A DNA stretch of 64,000 nt from Pseudomonas grimontii (GCF_007858185.1 NZ_VFES01000001.1:434001-498000); one strand, 5' to 3'; counted from the stretch's first letter, positions 1 through 11,710 are shown. Made by a program: numbers and translations. The notes: generated from the letters alone by a model not told the origin.

Positions 1-681
1 CTGGTTGAATACGGCAAGTCGTTCTTCCCGGTGTTGTTCATCGTGCTGGTGCTGCGTTCGTTCCTGGTGGAGCCGTTTCAGATCCCGTCGGGGTCGATGA
101 AACCTACCCTGGACGTGGGCGATTTCATCCTGGTGAACAAGTTCTCCTACGGGATTCGCCTGCCGGTGATCGACAAGAAGGTCATCGAAGTCGGTGATCC
201 GCAGCGCGGCGATGTGATGGTGTTCCGCTACCCGAGCGACCCGAACGTCAACTACATCAAGCGTGTGGTAGGCCTGCCGGGCGACGTGATTCGCTACACC
301 GGCGACAAGCGCCTGTTCATCAATGGCGAGTCGGTGGCCGAGAAGTTGCTCGGTTCCGAACCGAACAGCCTGGGCAGTGCCGAGCTGTACCAGGAAAAAC
401 TCGGTGCGGTAGAGCATGAAATCCGCAAGGAAATGAGCCGCTACCGCGCGATGCCTGATGGCGAGTGGAAAGTGCCGGCCGGGCATTATTTCATGATGGG
501 CGACAACCGCGACAACTCCAATGACAGTCGCTATTGGGATGACCCCAGCATTCCCAAGGATCTGCTGGGCATGGTTCCCGACCAGAATATCGTCGGCAAG
601 GCCTTCGCGGTCTGGATGAGCTGGCCGGAACCCAAGCTCAGCCACCTGCCGAACTTCTCGCGGGTCGGGCTGATCAAGTAA
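1..681 (+). CDS. lepB: Signal peptidase I (5' end outside window)
   Basis: Membrane-bound leader peptidase that cleaves Sec and Tat signal peptides at the periplasmic face. The reading frame is open from base 1, so the gene starts upstream of the window and 226 codons are visible. The end of a transmembrane segment (FFPVLFIVLVL) precedes the catalytic-serine box PSGSMKPTL (Ser at visible residue 32). The Lys general-base box YIKRVVGLPGD and the late GDNRDNSNDSRYWD signature (SPase I box E) follow. Identification is secure from these S26 motifs and from the downstream order rnc-era-recO, the usual proteobacterial arrangement. A strong hairpin follows the stop codon. Confidence 0.97.
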   Translation: MVEYGKSFFPVLFIVLVLRSFLVEPFQIPSGSMKPTLDVGDFILVNKFSYGIRLPVIDKKVIEVGDPQRGDVMVFRYPSDPNVNYIKRVVGLPGDVIRYTGDKRLFINGESVAEKLLGSEPNSLGSAELYQEKLGAVEHEIRKEMSRYRAMPDGEWKVPAGHYFMMGDNRDNSNDSRYWDDPSIPKDLLGMVPDQNIVGKAFAVWMSWPEPKLSHLPNFSRVGLIK

Positions 682-687
682 TACAAG

Positions 688-709
688 CGGCGCTGTGAAC
701 ACAGCGCCG
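688..709 (+). terminator. Hairpin after lepB
   Basis: Perfect 9-bp stem (CGGCGCTGT / ACAGCGCCG) with a GAAC tetraloop, 7 nt after the lepB stop, followed by AATGCTTTTCT. It is probably an intrinsic or partial terminator, or an RNA-processing hairpin, between lepB and rnc. The remaining ~120 bp before rnc holds no gene I can support. Confidence 0.6.
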
Positions 710-828
710 AATGCTTTTCTGGGGCTTGGACATTTTCCGTCCCCATGCAATACCAACCAGGATTTGAATTTGAACACTGCGTCAATCGTCGATGGCCGCC
801 GGTGCCACCACACAGATATGGGTAAACC

Positions 829-1518
829 GTGACCGTTTCTCTAAGTCGTCTCGAGCGCCAGCTCGGCTACACCTTCAAGGATCAGGAATTGATGGTCCTT
901 GCCCTCACACACCGCAGCTTTGCAGGGCGTAATAACGAACGCCTGGAATTCCTCGGTGATGCCATCCTCAATTTCGTCGCCGGTGAAGCCTTGTTCGAGC
1001 GCTTCCCGCAAGCCCGTGAAGGTCAGCTGTCGCGTTTGCGCGCACGCCTGGTGAAGGGCGAGACCCTGGCCGTGCTGGCCCGCGGGTTTGGTCTGGGCGA
1101 GTACCTGCGCCTGGGGTCCGGTGAGTTGAAGAGCGGCGGTTTCCGCCGTGAGTCGATCCTGGCCGACGCGCTTGAAGCGCTGATCGGTGCGATCTACCTC
1201 GATGCAGGCATGGAAGCGGCCAAGGAGCGCGTCACCGCGTGGCTGACCTCCGAGATCGAAAGCCTCACGCTGGTCGACACCAACAAAGATCCGAAGACCC
1301 GCCTGCAGGAATTCCTGCAATCGCGCGGTTGTGACCTGCCACGCTACGAAGTGGTGGATATCCAGGGTGAGCCCCATTGCCGCGTGTTCTTCGTGGAATG
1401 TGAAATCACCTTACTGAATGAAAAAAGCCGAGGTCAGGGTGTAAGCCGTCGTATTGCCGAACAGGTAGCGGCCGCTGCAGCACTGATTGCCCTGGGCGTG
1501 GAGAATGGCCATGACTGA
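829..1518 (+). CDS. rnc: Ribonuclease III
   Basis: Double-strand-specific endoribonuclease for rRNA precursor processing and mRNA turnover; 229 aa, normal for the family. The RNase III signature [11 protein letters not shown] lies near residues 38-48, with the second acidic cluster in [13 protein letters not shown]. The C-terminal third is a dsRNA-binding domain ([14 protein letters not shown] ... [16 protein letters not shown]). The start is GTG at 829, the position matching the conserved N-terminus [13 protein letters not shown]. Its stop overlaps the start of era, indicating translational coupling. In other pseudomonads a small DUF4845 gene usually lies between lepB and rnc; it is absent here. 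Confidence 0.97.
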   Translation: MTVSLSRLERQLGYTFKDQELMVLALTHRSFAGRNNERLEFLGDAILNFVAGEALFERFPQAREGQLSRLRARLVKGETLAVLARGFGLGEYLRLGSGELKSGGFRRESILADALEALIGAIYLDAGMEAAKERVTAWLTSEIESLTLVDTNKDPKTRLQEFLQSRGCDLPRYEVVDIQGEPHCRVFFVECEITLLNEKSRGQGVSRRIAEQVAAAAALIALGVENGHD

Positions 1519-2413
1519 TTCAACCGCAACACGCTGTGGCTATGTTGCCATCGTCGGCCGCCCGAACGTGGGCAAGTCCACGCTGCTGAACCACATCCTC
1601 GGCCAGAAACTCGCGATCACCTCGCGCAAGCCGCAGACCACCCGCCACAACATGCTGGGCATCAAGACCGAAGGCAGCGTGCAAGCGGTCTACGTCGACA
1701 CCCCGGGCATGCACAAAGGCGGCGAGAAAGCCCTTAACCGCTACATGAACAAGACTGCCTCGGCGGCGTTGAAAGACGTCGACGTGGTGATCTTCGTCGT
1801 CGACCGCACCAAGTGGACCGACGAAGACCAGATGGTTCTGGAGCGTGTGCAGTACGTCACCGGCCCTTTGATCGTCGCGTTGAACAAGACCGATCGTATC
1901 GAAGACAAAGCCGAGCTGATGCCGCACCTGACCTGGCTGCAGGAGCAACTGCCGAACGCCCAGATCATGCCGATCTCGGCCCAGCACGGTCACAACCTCG
2001 AAACCCTGGAGCGCGTGATCGCCGGCTACCTGCCGGAGAACGAGCACTTCTTCCCGGAAGACCAGATCACTGACCGCAGCAGCCGTTTCCTCGCCGCCGA
2101 ACTGGTGCGTGAGAAAATCATGCGCCAGATGGGCGCCGAGCTGCCGTACCAGATCACCGTCGAAATCGAAGAGTTCAAGCAGCAGGGCAAGACCCTGCAT
2201 ATCCATGCGCTGATCCTCGTCGAACGTGACGGCCAGAAGAAAATCATCATTGGCGACAAGGGCGAGCGCATCAAGCGTATCGGCACCGAAGCGCGCAAAG
2301 ACATGGAATTGCTGTTCGATTCCAAGATCATGCTCAACCTGTGGGTGAAGGTTAAGGGTGGTTGGTCCGATGATGAGCGTGCGTTGCGCTCCCTCGGCTA
2401 CGGCGACCTCTAA
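1511..2413 (+). CDS. era: Ribosome-assembly GTPase Era
   Basis: GTPase that binds the 3' end of 16S rRNA during 30S maturation. 300 aa from ATG 1511; an in-frame ATG at 1505 is also possible. Visible motifs are G1 [10 protein letters not shown]3 DTPGMHKGG and G4 NKTD. The C-terminal KH RNA-binding domain contains the [13 protein letters not shown] loop. The start overlaps the last 8 bases of rnc, the classical rnc-era coupling. A REPIN fills the gap before recO, so recO may be only partly cotranscribed. Confidence 0.97.
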   Translation: MTDSTATRCGYVAIVGRPNVGKSTLLNHILGQKLAITSRKPQTTRHNMLGIKTEGSVQAVYVDTPGMHKGGEKALNRYMNKTASAALKDVDVVIFVVDRTKWTDEDQMVLERVQYVTGPLIVALNKTDRIEDKAELMPHLTWLQEQLPNAQIMPISAQHGHNLETLERVIAGYLPENEHFFPEDQITDRSSRFLAAELVREKIMRQMGAELPYQITVEIEEFKQQGKTLHIHALILVERDGQKKIIIGDKGERIKRIGTEARKDMELLFDSKIMLNLWVKVKGGWSDDERALRSLGYGDL

Positions 2414-2430
2414 GGACACCGCAGGGCAAA

Positions 2431-2523
2431 AATGTGGGAGGGGGATTGCCCCCGATAGCAGTGGGTCAGTTAATAGATAAGTGACTGAACCACCGCCGTC
2501 GGGGGCAAGCCCCCTCCCACATT
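2431..2523. repeat. REPIN (paired REP palindromes)
   Basis: Two inverted REP arms (AATGTGGGAGGGGG ... CCCCCTCCCACATT) enclose a ~40-bp centre, between era and recO. The arms match elements at 4058, 11817 and 17629 in this window. REPINs are non-autonomous elements attributed to a RAYT transposase encoded elsewhere; transcribed, they fold into long hairpins that can stabilise upstream mRNA. Confidence 0.9.
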
Positions 2524-2554
2524 AGGTTTGTGTTGTTTTCAAGATAGAGAACCC

Positions 2555-3244
2555 ATGTCCCAATCCCCACCCCCCAGCCAACTCGCCTACGTCCTGCACA
2601 GCCGCGCCTACCGCGAGACCAGCGCCCTGGTGGACTTCCTCACGCCCCAAGGCCGCCTGCGCGCGGTGTTGCGCAGCGCGCGGGGCAAGGCGGGGACATT
2701 GGCGCGGCCCTTCGTGGCGTTGGATGTGGAGTTTCGCGGCAAGGGTGAGCTGAAAAACGTCGGGCGCCTGGAAAGCGTCGGCACTTCCGCCTGGCTCAAT
2801 GGCGATGCACTGTTCAGCGGCCTCTACCTCAATGAGCTGCTGATCCGCCTGTTGCCCGCCGAAGACCCGCACCCGGCTGTCTTCGATCACTACGCCGCCA
2901 CCTTGCTGGCCCTGGCAGAAGGTCGCCCCCTGGAGCCGCTGCTGCGCGCCTTCGAATGGCGCCTGCTCGACGACCTGGGCTACGGCTTCGAACTGAACAA
3001 CGACCTGCATGGCGACCCCGTCGCCGCCGACGGCATGTACCGCCTGCAAGTGGATGCTGGCCTGGAGCGTGTGTACCTGCTGCAACCGGGCTTGTTCCAG
3101 GGCACCGAGTTGCTGGCCATGAGCGAGGCTGACTGGAGCGCACCCGGTGCGTTGTCCGCCGCCAAACGCTTGATGCGCCAAGCCCTGGCCGTGCACTTGG
3201 GCGGAAGGCCGCTGGTCAGTCGCGAGTTGTTTCGAAAGCCCTGA
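2555..3244 (+). CDS. recO: DNA repair protein RecO
   Basis: RecFOR-pathway mediator that helps load RecA on SSB-coated single-stranded DNA. 229 aa from ATG 2555 ([21 protein letters not shown]). The N-terminal OB-fold shows [26 protein letters not shown], followed by the helical domain ([16 protein letters not shown]). Some of the C-terminal zinc cysteines of other RecO proteins are missing, which is common in gamma-proteobacteria. It sits in the conserved rnc-era-recO-pdxJ block. Confidence 0.94.
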   Translation: MSQSPPPSQLAYVLHSRAYRETSALVDFLTPQGRLRAVLRSARGKAGTLARPFVALDVEFRGKGELKNVGRLESVGTSAWLNGDALFSGLYLNELLIRLLPAEDPHPAVFDHYAATLLALAEGRPLEPLLRAFEWRLLDDLGYGFELNNDLHGDPVAADGMYRLQVDAGLERVYLLQPGLFQGTELLAMSEADWSAPGALSAAKRLMRQALAVHLGGRPLVSRELFRKP

Positions 3245-3296
3245 CATCCCCGTGTATGCTGTGCGGCGTTTCTTTCCCCTTTTCAGGAGCGCTTCC

Positions 3297-4040
3297 GTGA
3301 CCACCAGCAATCGCATTCTTCTTGGCGTCAACATCGACCACGTCGCTACCCTGCGCCAGGCCCGGGGCACCCGTTACCCTGACCCGGTCAAGGCCGCGCT
3401 GGACGCCGAAGAAGCGGGCGCCGACGGCATCACCGTGCACCTGCGCGAAGACCGCCGCCACATCCAGGAGCGCGATGTGCTGCTGCTCAAGGACGTGCTG
3501 CAAACCCGCATGAACTTCGAGATGGGCGTCACCGAAGAAATGATGGCCTTCGCCGAGCGCATCCGCCCGGCGCACATCTGCCTGGTCCCGGAAACCCGCC
3601 AGGAACTGACCACCGAAGGCGGCCTCGACGTGGCTGGCCAGGAAGCGCGGATCAAGGCAGCCGTGGAGCGCCTGTCGAAGATCGGCAGCGAAGTTTCATT
3701 GTTCATCGACGCCGACGAGCGCCAGATCGAAGCGTCCCGCCGTGTCGGCGCGCCGGCCATCGAGCTGCACACCGGCCGTTACGCCGATGCCACCACACCG
3801 ACCGAAGTGGCGGATGAACTGCAGCGCATCATTGACGGTGTGAACTGCGGCCTCAATGAAGGCCTGATCGTCAACGCCGGCCACGGCCTGCACTACCACA
3901 ACGTCGAAGCGGTGGCTGCGATCAAGGGTATCAACGAGCTGAACATCGGCCACGCGCTGGTGGCTCATGCGTTGTTCGTCGGTTTCAAAGGCGCGGTTGC
4001 CGAGATGAAAGCGTTGATCCTGGCCGCTGCCAAACCCTAA
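3297..4040 (+). CDS. pdxJ: Pyridoxine 5'-phosphate synthase
   Basis: Condenses 3-amino-2-oxopropyl phosphate with 1-deoxyxylulose 5-phosphate, the last ring-forming step of DXP-dependent vitamin B6 synthesis. 247 aa. The GTG start at 3297 is chosen because AGGAG (3285-3289) lies 7 nt upstream and the protein then begins [20 protein letters not shown], the conserved N-terminus. Family motifs [31 protein letters not shown] and [12 protein letters not shown] are all present. Placement 52 bp after recO is typical of Pseudomonas. Confidence 0.97.
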   Translation: MTTSNRILLGVNIDHVATLRQARGTRYPDPVKAALDAEEAGADGITVHLREDRRHIQERDVLLLKDVLQTRMNFEMGVTEEMMAFAERIRPAHICLVPETRQELTTEGGLDVAGQEARIKAAVERLSKIGSEVSLFIDADERQIEASRRVGAPAIELHTGRYADATTPTEVADELQRIIDGVNCGLNEGLIVNAGHGLHYHNVEAVAAIKGINELNIGHALVAHALFVGFKGAVAEMKALILAAAKP

Positions 4041-4057
4041 AAAATAATGAAGAACCA

Positions 4058-4148
4058 ATGTGGGAGGGGGCTTGCCCCCGATAGCGGTGTATCAGCCATA
4101 AATGTGGTGGCTGACACACTGCTATCGGGAGCAAGCCCCCTCCCACAT
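4058..4148. repeat. REPIN
   Basis: Paired inverted REP arms (ATGTGGGAGGGGGCTTGCCC and its complement) around a short AT-richer centre, immediately after pdxJ. Same family as 2431-2523. Confidence 0.9.
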
Positions 4149-4182
4149 GAGAAGCCTTACTGTTTAGCCAATGCAGGTGTAT

Positions 4183-4223
4183 CGTATCTGCCCTTTGCAG
4201 GCCCTGCGCCTGCGGCAGATACG
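4183..4223 (+). promoter_or_regulatory. Leader stem-loop abutting the cumA ribosome-binding site
   Basis: A compound hairpin. The outer stem is a perfect 10 bp (CGTATCTGCC 4183-4192 with GGCAGATACG 4214-4223). After a 4-nt bulge the inner stem is 6 bp (GCAGGC 4197-4202 with GCCTGC 4208-4213) around a 5-nt loop. The outer stem ends one base before the TGAGG Shine-Dalgarno (4224-4228) of the GTG start at 4234. No U-tract follows, so it is not a standard terminator; a translational control role is inferred. Confidence 0.6.
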
Positions 4224-4233
4224 TGAGGTTGTT

Positions 4234-5610
4234 GTGTCCCGATCCTTTTCCCGTCGACAAATCCTGGGTGGTCTTGCAGGCCTGGCCGTAGTGGGTGTTG
4301 GTGCCGGTGGCGCCTACCGCTACTGGCTGGGGAAAGTCGCCGAAGCCGAAGCAGGGCACGATTACGAACTGATCGCCGCGCCGCTCGATGTAGAACTGGT
4401 GCCGGGGCACAAGACCGAAGCCTGGGCCTTCGGCCCTTCGGCACCGGGCACCGAGTTGCGCGTGCGCCAGGGTGAGTGGCTGCGGGTGCGCTTTATCAAC
4501 CACCTGCCGGTCGCCACCACGATTCACTGGCACGGCATCCGCCTACCGCTGGAAATGGACGGCGTGCCCTATGTCTCGCAATTGCCGGTGTTGCCCGGCG
4601 AATACTTCGACTACACATTCCGCGTGCCCGATGCCGGCAGCTACTGGTATCACCCCCATGTGAACAGCAGCGAAGAACTCGGCCGAGGCCTGGTCGGCCC
4701 GCTGATCATCGAAGAGCGCGAGCCCACCGGCTTCAAACACGAACGCACCCTGAGCCTGAAGAGCTGGCATGTGGACGAAGAGGGCGCCTTCGTCGCCTTC
4801 AGCATTCCCCGTGAAGCCGCGCGTGGCGGTACGGCCGGGCGGTTGTCGACGATCAATGGCGTCTCCCAGGCGGTAATCGACCTGCCCGCCGGGCAGATCA
4901 CCCGCGTGCGCCTACTCAACCTCGACAACACCCTGACCTATCGCATCAACATCCCCGACGTCGACGCGCAGATCTACGCGCTGGACGGCAACCCCGTCGA
5001 ACCACGGCCGATGGGTAAGGAATACTGGCTGGGTCCGGGCATGCGTATCTGCCTGGCGATCAAGGCACCGCCGGAGGGCGAAGAACTGTCGATCCGCAAC
5101 GGTCCGGTGCGCCTGGGCACTTTCCGCTCGGTCGCCAACACCGATGCACCGACCGAGTGGCCCCCGGCATTGCCCGCCAACCCGATTGCCGAGCCGGACC
5201 TGGCCAATGCGGAGAAACTCAACTTCAATTTCGAGTGGGTCGGCTCCGTATCGGTGGATAACGGCAAGCCGCCGAGCCTGTGGCAGATCAACGGCCAGGC
5301 CTGGGACATCACCGACAAGACCTGCGCCGACCGGCCGATTGCCAAGCTGGAAAAGGGCAAGAGCTACATTTTCGAATTGAAGAACATGACCCAGTACCAG
5401 CACCCGATCCACCTGCACGGCATGAGCTTCAAGGTGATCGCCTCGAACCGCCACAAGGTGATCCCGTACTTCACCGACACTTACCTGCTGGGCAAGAACG
5501 AACGCGCTCGCGTGGCCTTGGTGGCAGATAACCCGGGGGTGTGGATGTTCCACTGCCATGTGATCGACCACATGGAAACCGGCCTGATGGCCGCTATCGA
5601 GGTGGCGTGA
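4234..5610 (+). CDS. cumA: CumA-type multicopper oxidase (Tat-exported)
   Basis: Three-domain multicopper oxidase of 458 aa from GTG 4234. The N-terminus carries a Tat-type signal (SRRQILGGLAGLAVVG), so export is folded to the periplasm. Copper ligands are visible as HWHG (98-101), WYHPH (138-142), HPIHLHG (390-396) and HCHVIDHMETGLM (440-452), which together supply type 1, 2 and 3 sites. Sequence and length match, from memory, CumA of P. putida, first reported as a Mn(II) oxidase; that physiological role has been disputed, so substrate is open. The stop overlaps the start of tadA (TGATG). A strong leader hairpin abuts its ribosome-binding site. Confidence 0.88.
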   Translation: MSRSFSRRQILGGLAGLAVVGVGAGGAYRYWLGKVAEAEAGHDYELIAAPLDVELVPGHKTEAWAFGPSAPGTELRVRQGEWLRVRFINHLPVATTIHWHGIRLPLEMDGVPYVSQLPVLPGEYFDYTFRVPDAGSYWYHPHVNSSEELGRGLVGPLIIEEREPTGFKHERTLSLKSWHVDEEGAFVAFSIPREAARGGTAGRLSTINGVSQAVIDLPAGQITRVRLLNLDNTLTYRINIPDVDAQIYALDGNPVEPRPMGKEYWLGPGMRICLAIKAPPEGEELSIRNGPVRLGTFRSVANTDAPTEWPPALPANPIAEPDLANAEKLNFNFEWVGSVSVDNGKPPSLWQINGQAWDITDKTCADRPIAKLEKGKSYIFELKNMTQYQHPIHLHGMSFKVIASNRHKVIPYFTDTYLLGKNERARVALVADNPGVWMFHCHVIDHMETGLMAAIEVA

Positions 5611-6107
5611 TGCGCCAGTTTCGCCCCACGGCGATTATCGACCGCAGCCGCGACCAGGATTTCATGCGCGAAGCCCTGGCCCTTGCGGCACAAGGTGCGG
5701 CCCTGGGCGAAGTGCCGGTGGGCGCGGTGCTGGTGCAGGACGGTGAAATCATCGGCCGCGGCTTCAACTGCCCGATCAGCGGCAATGACCCCAGCGCCCA
5801 TGCCGAAATGGTCGCCATTCGCGCAGCTGCGCAAGCTGTCAGCAACTACCGACTGCCGGGCAGTACGCTGTACGTGACCCTGGAACCATGCAGCATGTGC
5901 GCCGGCCTGATCGTGCATTCGCGAATTGCGCGGGTGGTGTACGGCGCGTTGGAGCCGAAGGCGGGGATTGTGCAAAGCCAGGGACAGTTCTTTACCCAGG
6001 GGTTTCTGAATCATCGGGTGTTGTTTGAAGGCGGTGTGCTGGCCGAGGAGTGCGGCGCGGTGCTGAGCGAATTCTTCAAGGCCCGCCGGGCTAAGCCCTC
6101 GCTCTAA
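5610..6107 (+). CDS. tadA: tRNA-specific adenosine deaminase
   Basis: Deaminates A34 of tRNA-Arg(ACG) to inosine, an essential wobble modification. 165 aa from ATG 5610, which overlaps the cumA stop by one base, so translation is coupled. The CDA-fold zinc motifs HAEMVAI (catalytic His/Glu) and PCSMCAGLI are intact. The fragment ALGEVPVGAVLV is typical of TadA rather than of cytidine or guanine deaminases. The coupling to a multicopper oxidase is functionally unexplained; the second gene of the reported cumAB operon may be this gene. Confidence 0.93.
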   Translation: MRQFRPTAIIDRSRDQDFMREALALAAQGAALGEVPVGAVLVQDGEIIGRGFNCPISGNDPSAHAEMVAIRAAAQAVSNYRLPGSTLYVTLEPCSMCAGLIVHSRIARVVYGALEPKAGIVQSQGQFFTQGFLNHRVLFEGGVLAEECGAVLSEFFKARRAKPSL

Positions 6108-6123
6108 AGAACACTGATGAGCA

Positions 6124-6230
6124 AATGTGGGAGGGGCGGTGCGACGATTCGACTTGCTCCCGATAGCGGTGTATCAGCCATAGATGTGTTAGCTGATACC
6201 CTGCAATCGGGAGCAAGCCCCTCCCACATT
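6124..6230. repeat. REPIN with 16-bp insert in one arm
   Basis: Right arm is a standard REP (GGGAGCAAGCCCCTCCCACA). The left arm reads TGTGGGAGGGG, then 16 extra bases (CGGTGCGACGATTCGA), then CTTGCTCCCGATAGC, so the palindrome is interrupted. Lies between the convergent ends of tadA and cmoB and probably serves as the shared 3' hairpin. Confidence 0.85.
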
Positions 6231-6262
6231 TTTGATCTCCATTTTTTCAGGGAGATTAGCGG

Positions 6263-7219
6263 TTACTTCTTGGCGATGATCACGGCCCGCATCGGCGCCG
6301 GCAGCCCTTCAATCGTCTTGCTGTGATCCTGCGGATCGAGGAAGTCGCTGAGGGACTGATACTTCATCCACTCCGTCCCGCGCTGTTCCTCCACCGTGGT
6401 CACACTTACATCCACGCACCTCACATCACTGAAGCCCGCCCGCCGCAGCCACAGCATCAACGCCGGCACCGACGGCAGGAACCACACGTTACGCATCTGC
6501 GCATAACGGTCTTCCGGCACCAGCACCTGTTGCTGGTCGCCTTCTACTACCAGGGTTTCCAGGACCAACTCCCCGCCCTTGACCAAGGTGTCTTTCAGCG
6601 CCAGCAGATGCTCGATCGGCGAGCGACGGTGATAGAACACCCCCATGGAAAATACCGTGTCGAAACCTTCCAGGTTCGCCGGCAGGTCTTCAAACGAGAA
6701 CGGCAGGTGCCAGGCTTTAGGCTCAGACAGGTAACGCTGTACGGCTTGGAACTGGCAGAAGAACAGCCAGTTCGGGTCGACGCCTATCACGCTGTCGGCC
6801 CCGGCGCCGAGCATGCGCCACATGTAGTAGCCGTTGCCGCAACCGACATCGAGAATGCGCTTGCCCTTCAGGTTCAGGTGTGGGGCCACACGCGACCACT
6901 TCCAGTCCGAGCGCCATTCGGTATCCACATGCACGCCGAACAGATGGAACGGGCCCTTGCGCCACGGGCTCAAGCCCATCAGCGCGGTGTGCATTTGCGC
7001 GCGGGTGGCGTCGTCGCAATCGGTGTCCAGCACCAGGCCATTGAGCAAGTCGACTTCACTGGGCTGGATCTTTGGCAGCGCGTCCAGGGCACTCTGCCAA
7101 CGCTCCAGGTCGCCATGGCCCTTTTCCATCTTGCTATCGAGCTGCGCTTGCAGGCCTTGGGCCCATACGGCCAGGGGAGTGCCGACCAGATGGCGGGCAA
7201 GGGGGGACAGATCAATCAT
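6263..7219 (-). CDS. cmoB: tRNA U34 carboxymethyltransferase CmoB
   Basis: Transfers a carboxymethyl group from carboxy-S-adenosylmethionine to 5-hydroxyuridine at the tRNA wobble position, giving cmo5U. 318 aa, the family's usual length. Rossmann motif [15 protein letters not shown] with [12 protein letters not shown]; the characteristic N-terminal region contains [27 protein letters not shown]. The start ATG overlaps the cmoA stop by 4 bases (ATGA), so the pair forms one coupled transcript. Confidence 0.96.
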   Translation of the reverse strand: MIDLSPLARHLVGTPLAVWAQGLQAQLDSKMEKGHGDLERWQSALDALPKIQPSEVDLLNGLVLDTDCDDATRAQMHTALMGLSPWRKGPFHLFGVHVDTEWRSDWKWSRVAPHLNLKGKRILDVGCGNGYYMWRMLGAGADSVIGVDPNWLFFCQFQAVQRYLSEPKAWHLPFSFEDLPANLEGFDTVFSMGVFYHRRSPIEHLLALKDTLVKGGELVLETLVVEGDQQQVLVPEDRYAQMRNVWFLPSVPALMLWLRRAGFSDVRCVDVSVTTVEEQRGTEWMKYQSLSDFLDPQDHSKTIEGLPAPMRAVIIAKK

Positions 7220-7959
7220 GGCAAGGCAATCAACGAGGCAAAGTTAAGACACTGGAACCACGGCACGACTTTCGAGAACCCGGCCGCCAGCAGGCGTTCG
7301 CGGTGTTCTTCGAGGCTGTCGGGCTTCATGACGTTTTCGATGGCGCTGCGCTTCTGGGCGATTTCCAGTTCGCTGTAGCCGTTGGCGCGTTTGAACGCGA
7401 TATGCAGGTCGGTGAGCAGCGCATGTTCCTCAACATCGTTGAAGCGCAGCTTCTCCGAGAGGATCAACGCACCGCCCGGCAGCAGCGCCTGACGAATGCG
7501 CGACAGCAACGCCAGGCGCTCGTCGGGGGCAATGAATTGCAGGGTGAAATTCAGCGCCACCACCGACGCCGGTTGAAATTGCAGCGCAAGGATATCGCCC
7601 TCGATCACCTCGACCGGCAGCAGCTCCTGGAACATCGAGTCCTGGCCATTGAGGTACTCGCGACAACGCTCGACCATGGCCGCCGAGTTATCCACAGCGA
7701 TCACTCGGCAACCGTCAGTGCGCACGTGACGGCGCAAGGCCTGGGTCACCGCACCCAGGGACGAACCCAGGTCGTAGAGCACGCTGTTGGGCTGGGCAAA
7801 CTGCGCCGCGAGCACGCCGAGGTTTTCGACGATGGTCGGGTAACCTGGCACCGAGCGCTTGATCATGTCCGGGAACACCCGCACCACGTCCTCGTTGAAG
7901 GCGAAGTCCGGCACCTGGGGCAGGGGCTGGGCGAATAGGCGATCGGGTTGTTTGCTCAC
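7216..7959 (-). CDS. cmoA: Carboxy-S-adenosyl-L-methionine synthase CmoA
   Basis: Makes carboxy-SAM from SAM and prephenate, the donor used by CmoB. 247 aa. Motifs: [21 protein letters not shown] near the N-terminus, SAM site [19 protein letters not shown], and [15 protein letters not shown]. The start is GTG at 7959. It lies directly upstream of cmoB with a 4-bp overlap; together they form the complete cmo5U branch. Confidence 0.96.
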   Translation of the reverse strand: MSKQPDRLFAQPLPQVPDFAFNEDVVRVFPDMIKRSVPGYPTIVENLGVLAAQFAQPNSVLYDLGSSLGAVTQALRRHVRTDGCRVIAVDNSAAMVERCREYLNGQDSMFQELLPVEVIEGDILALQFQPASVVALNFTLQFIAPDERLALLSRIRQALLPGGALILSEKLRFNDVEEHALLTDLHIAFKRANGYSELEIAQKRSAIENVMKPDSLEEHRERLLAAGFSKVVPWFQCLNFASLIALP

Positions 7960-7994
7960 GGTTGTTCCGGCGACGAGGGGGAAAGGCCGGCATT

Positions 7995-8651
7995 TTAGCC
8001 AAGTTGGTCAGCGGATGCGCGGGTTGTCTGATGGAAAGCCGACGCCGTGATTCCCCATTGGCCGAGCCAGTAAGTTGTGATCAACAAATACGGCGCGGCC
8101 TCGAACGACAGCACGAACCGATTGATGCCGATCAGCGTGTCGGAAAACACAAACGACGCCGCACCGGCTGCTGCCAGCAGGGCTGAACGTTTTGGCACCT
8201 CGCTGCCCACTCGCGCCAGGGCACGCCAGAGCATGGCGCTGATCACCAAAGCGTAAACGACCACGGGAATCAGCAGGTCGCCAAGGCCGTGGGAAATCAG
8301 GATGCTCAGCAAGATCGCGCCCACGCCGAGCGCCAATACCAACGGCAACAGCGCCAAACGGCGGCAGTCGCTGAAATAGGCTTTGAGATAGGCCAAGTGC
8401 GCAAACAGGAAGGCGCCGAGGCCAAAGATAAACAGGTCGCCCGGCCAGGCGAGCAACACATCGCCCACCAGCGAGAAAATCAGCCCGAGGCTGATCCAGC
8501 GTCGATAGTCGGTAGGCGGCGCATCATGCAGCCAGCCCAGCAGCGCCAGTACCGGCAGCGGCTTGACCAGCAGGCACAGCAACATCGCATGGGTGGCGAG
8601 GCCGTAGATAAAAGTGAAGGCTCCCATCAACGCGAGTATCAGCCATGGCAT
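7995..8651 (-). CDS. YhhN (TMEM86/lysoplasmalogenase) family membrane protein
   Basis: 218-aa protein with about eight hydrophobic segments. Family-typical motifs are [13 protein letters not shown] (residues ~28-40), [33 protein letters not shown] and [14 protein letters not shown], where the paired Asp residues are the conserved polar positions. Eukaryotic relatives hydrolyse lysoplasmalogen; the bacterial substrate is not established. The start lies 1 bp after the stop of the upstream inhibitor gene, so the two are cotranscribed. Function call is family-level only. Confidence 0.85.
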   Translation of the reverse strand: MPWLILALMGAFTFIYGLATHAMLLCLLVKPLPVLALLGWLHDAPPTDYRRWISLGLIFSLVGDVLLAWPGDLFIFGLGAFLFAHLAYLKAYFSDCRRLALLPLVLALGVGAILLSILISHGLGDLLIPVVVYALVISAMLWRALARVGSEVPKRSALLAAAGAASFVFSDTLIGINRFVLSFEAAPYLLITTYWLGQWGITASAFHQTTRASADQLG

Positions 8652-8652
8652 A

Positions 8653-9042
8653 TCAGTTCACCGTAATGGCGCAGTCGAAGGTCTCCACGGGTTCGGCTTC
8701 CGGCTCCCAGGGTTGCTGGGAGGTCAGGCGCAAACGGCCTTGTCCTGCGGCAAATGCCTGGAAGCGCCAGGTCGATTGACCTCCCCCTCCGATCACTCCG
8801 GACTCCGTACTGCTGTAGACCTCGGGGCTCAGCGCGCGCAGCACGCCACCGGCGGAATCCTGGATGGCCCAGCGGTAGCCGGTGGTGGGGTTACTCGGCA
8901 GGGTGAGGATCAGGTTTTGTCCAGTTTTAAGCTGGAGCGGGCAGGCGCTCTGGTTTTCCACGGTGACGTTTTGCTTCGGCGCACTGGCGCACGCGGTCAG
9001 CAGGGCAAGGCTCAAGGGGAGAAGCAGGCGGGCAGCGATCAT
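8653..9042 (-). CDS. icp: Chagasin-like inhibitor of cysteine peptidases (I42), lipoprotein
   Basis: 129 aa. The N-terminus is a lipoprotein signal with lipobox LLTAC (Cys18), so the mature protein is membrane-anchored. The chagasin loops are visible: NPTTGYRW (51-58) enters the protease active site, with the Gly-rich loop VIGGGG (83-88) and a PW pair (111-112). Known members inhibit papain-family proteases. I recall that PAO1 PA0778, also next to asrA, belongs to this family. Whether the target is an endogenous or a host or predator protease cannot be told. Confidence 0.88.
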   Translation of the reverse strand: MIAARLLLPLSLALLTACASAPKQNVTVENQSACPLQLKTGQNLILTLPSNPTTGYRWAIQDSAGGVLRALSPEVYSSTESGVIGGGGQSTWRFQAFAAGQGRLRLTSQQPWEPEAEPVETFDCAITVN

Positions 9043-9125
9043 GGAGGCTCCGTTGTTTGGCGACGAAGACCGAGCATAACCGAAGATGAGACAAGGTGTG
9101 GCAAGAGGGGCTCAGAGTGCCCTTC

Positions 9126-9263
9126 GTGGCGAGCAGGCTTGCCCTGCGTTGGGCTGCGAAGCAGACCCTTTTAAAAAGACCCCATTCTTTCTGGAAGAAT
9201 GGGGTCGTTAGTTTTGGGGCTGCTGCGCAGCCCAACGCAGGGCAAGCCTGCTCTCCACAGGGG
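9126..9263. repeat. REPIN of the GTGGCGAGCAGGCTTG type
   Basis: Two long inverted arms (GTGGCGAGCAGGCTTGCCCT and complement, extended through GCGTTGGGCTGCG) flank a centre that itself contains a 12-bp hairpin. It is a different subfamily from the GTGGGAGGGGG elements and the same as the pair inside the MITE at 17742-17881. Lies between icp and asrA. Confidence 0.85.
9178..9206. terminator. Perfect hairpin in the REPIN centre
   Basis: GACCCCATTCTT (9178-9189) pairs perfectly with AAGAATGGGGTC (9195-9206) across a 5-nt loop. The + strand follows with GTTAGTTTT and the - strand with TTTTTAAAAGG, so it can serve as asrA terminator, nested within the REPIN. Confidence 0.65.
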
Positions 9264-9284
9264 TCCGCTCAGGCGAGTGACCTA

Positions 9285-11705
<2,421 letters not shown>

Positions 11706-11710
11706 GGGGC

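Noticed and set aside
744..824. 26-codon open frame before rnc
   Set aside because: No ribosome-binding site, no similarity recognised; too short to support as a gene or as a DUF4845 remnant.
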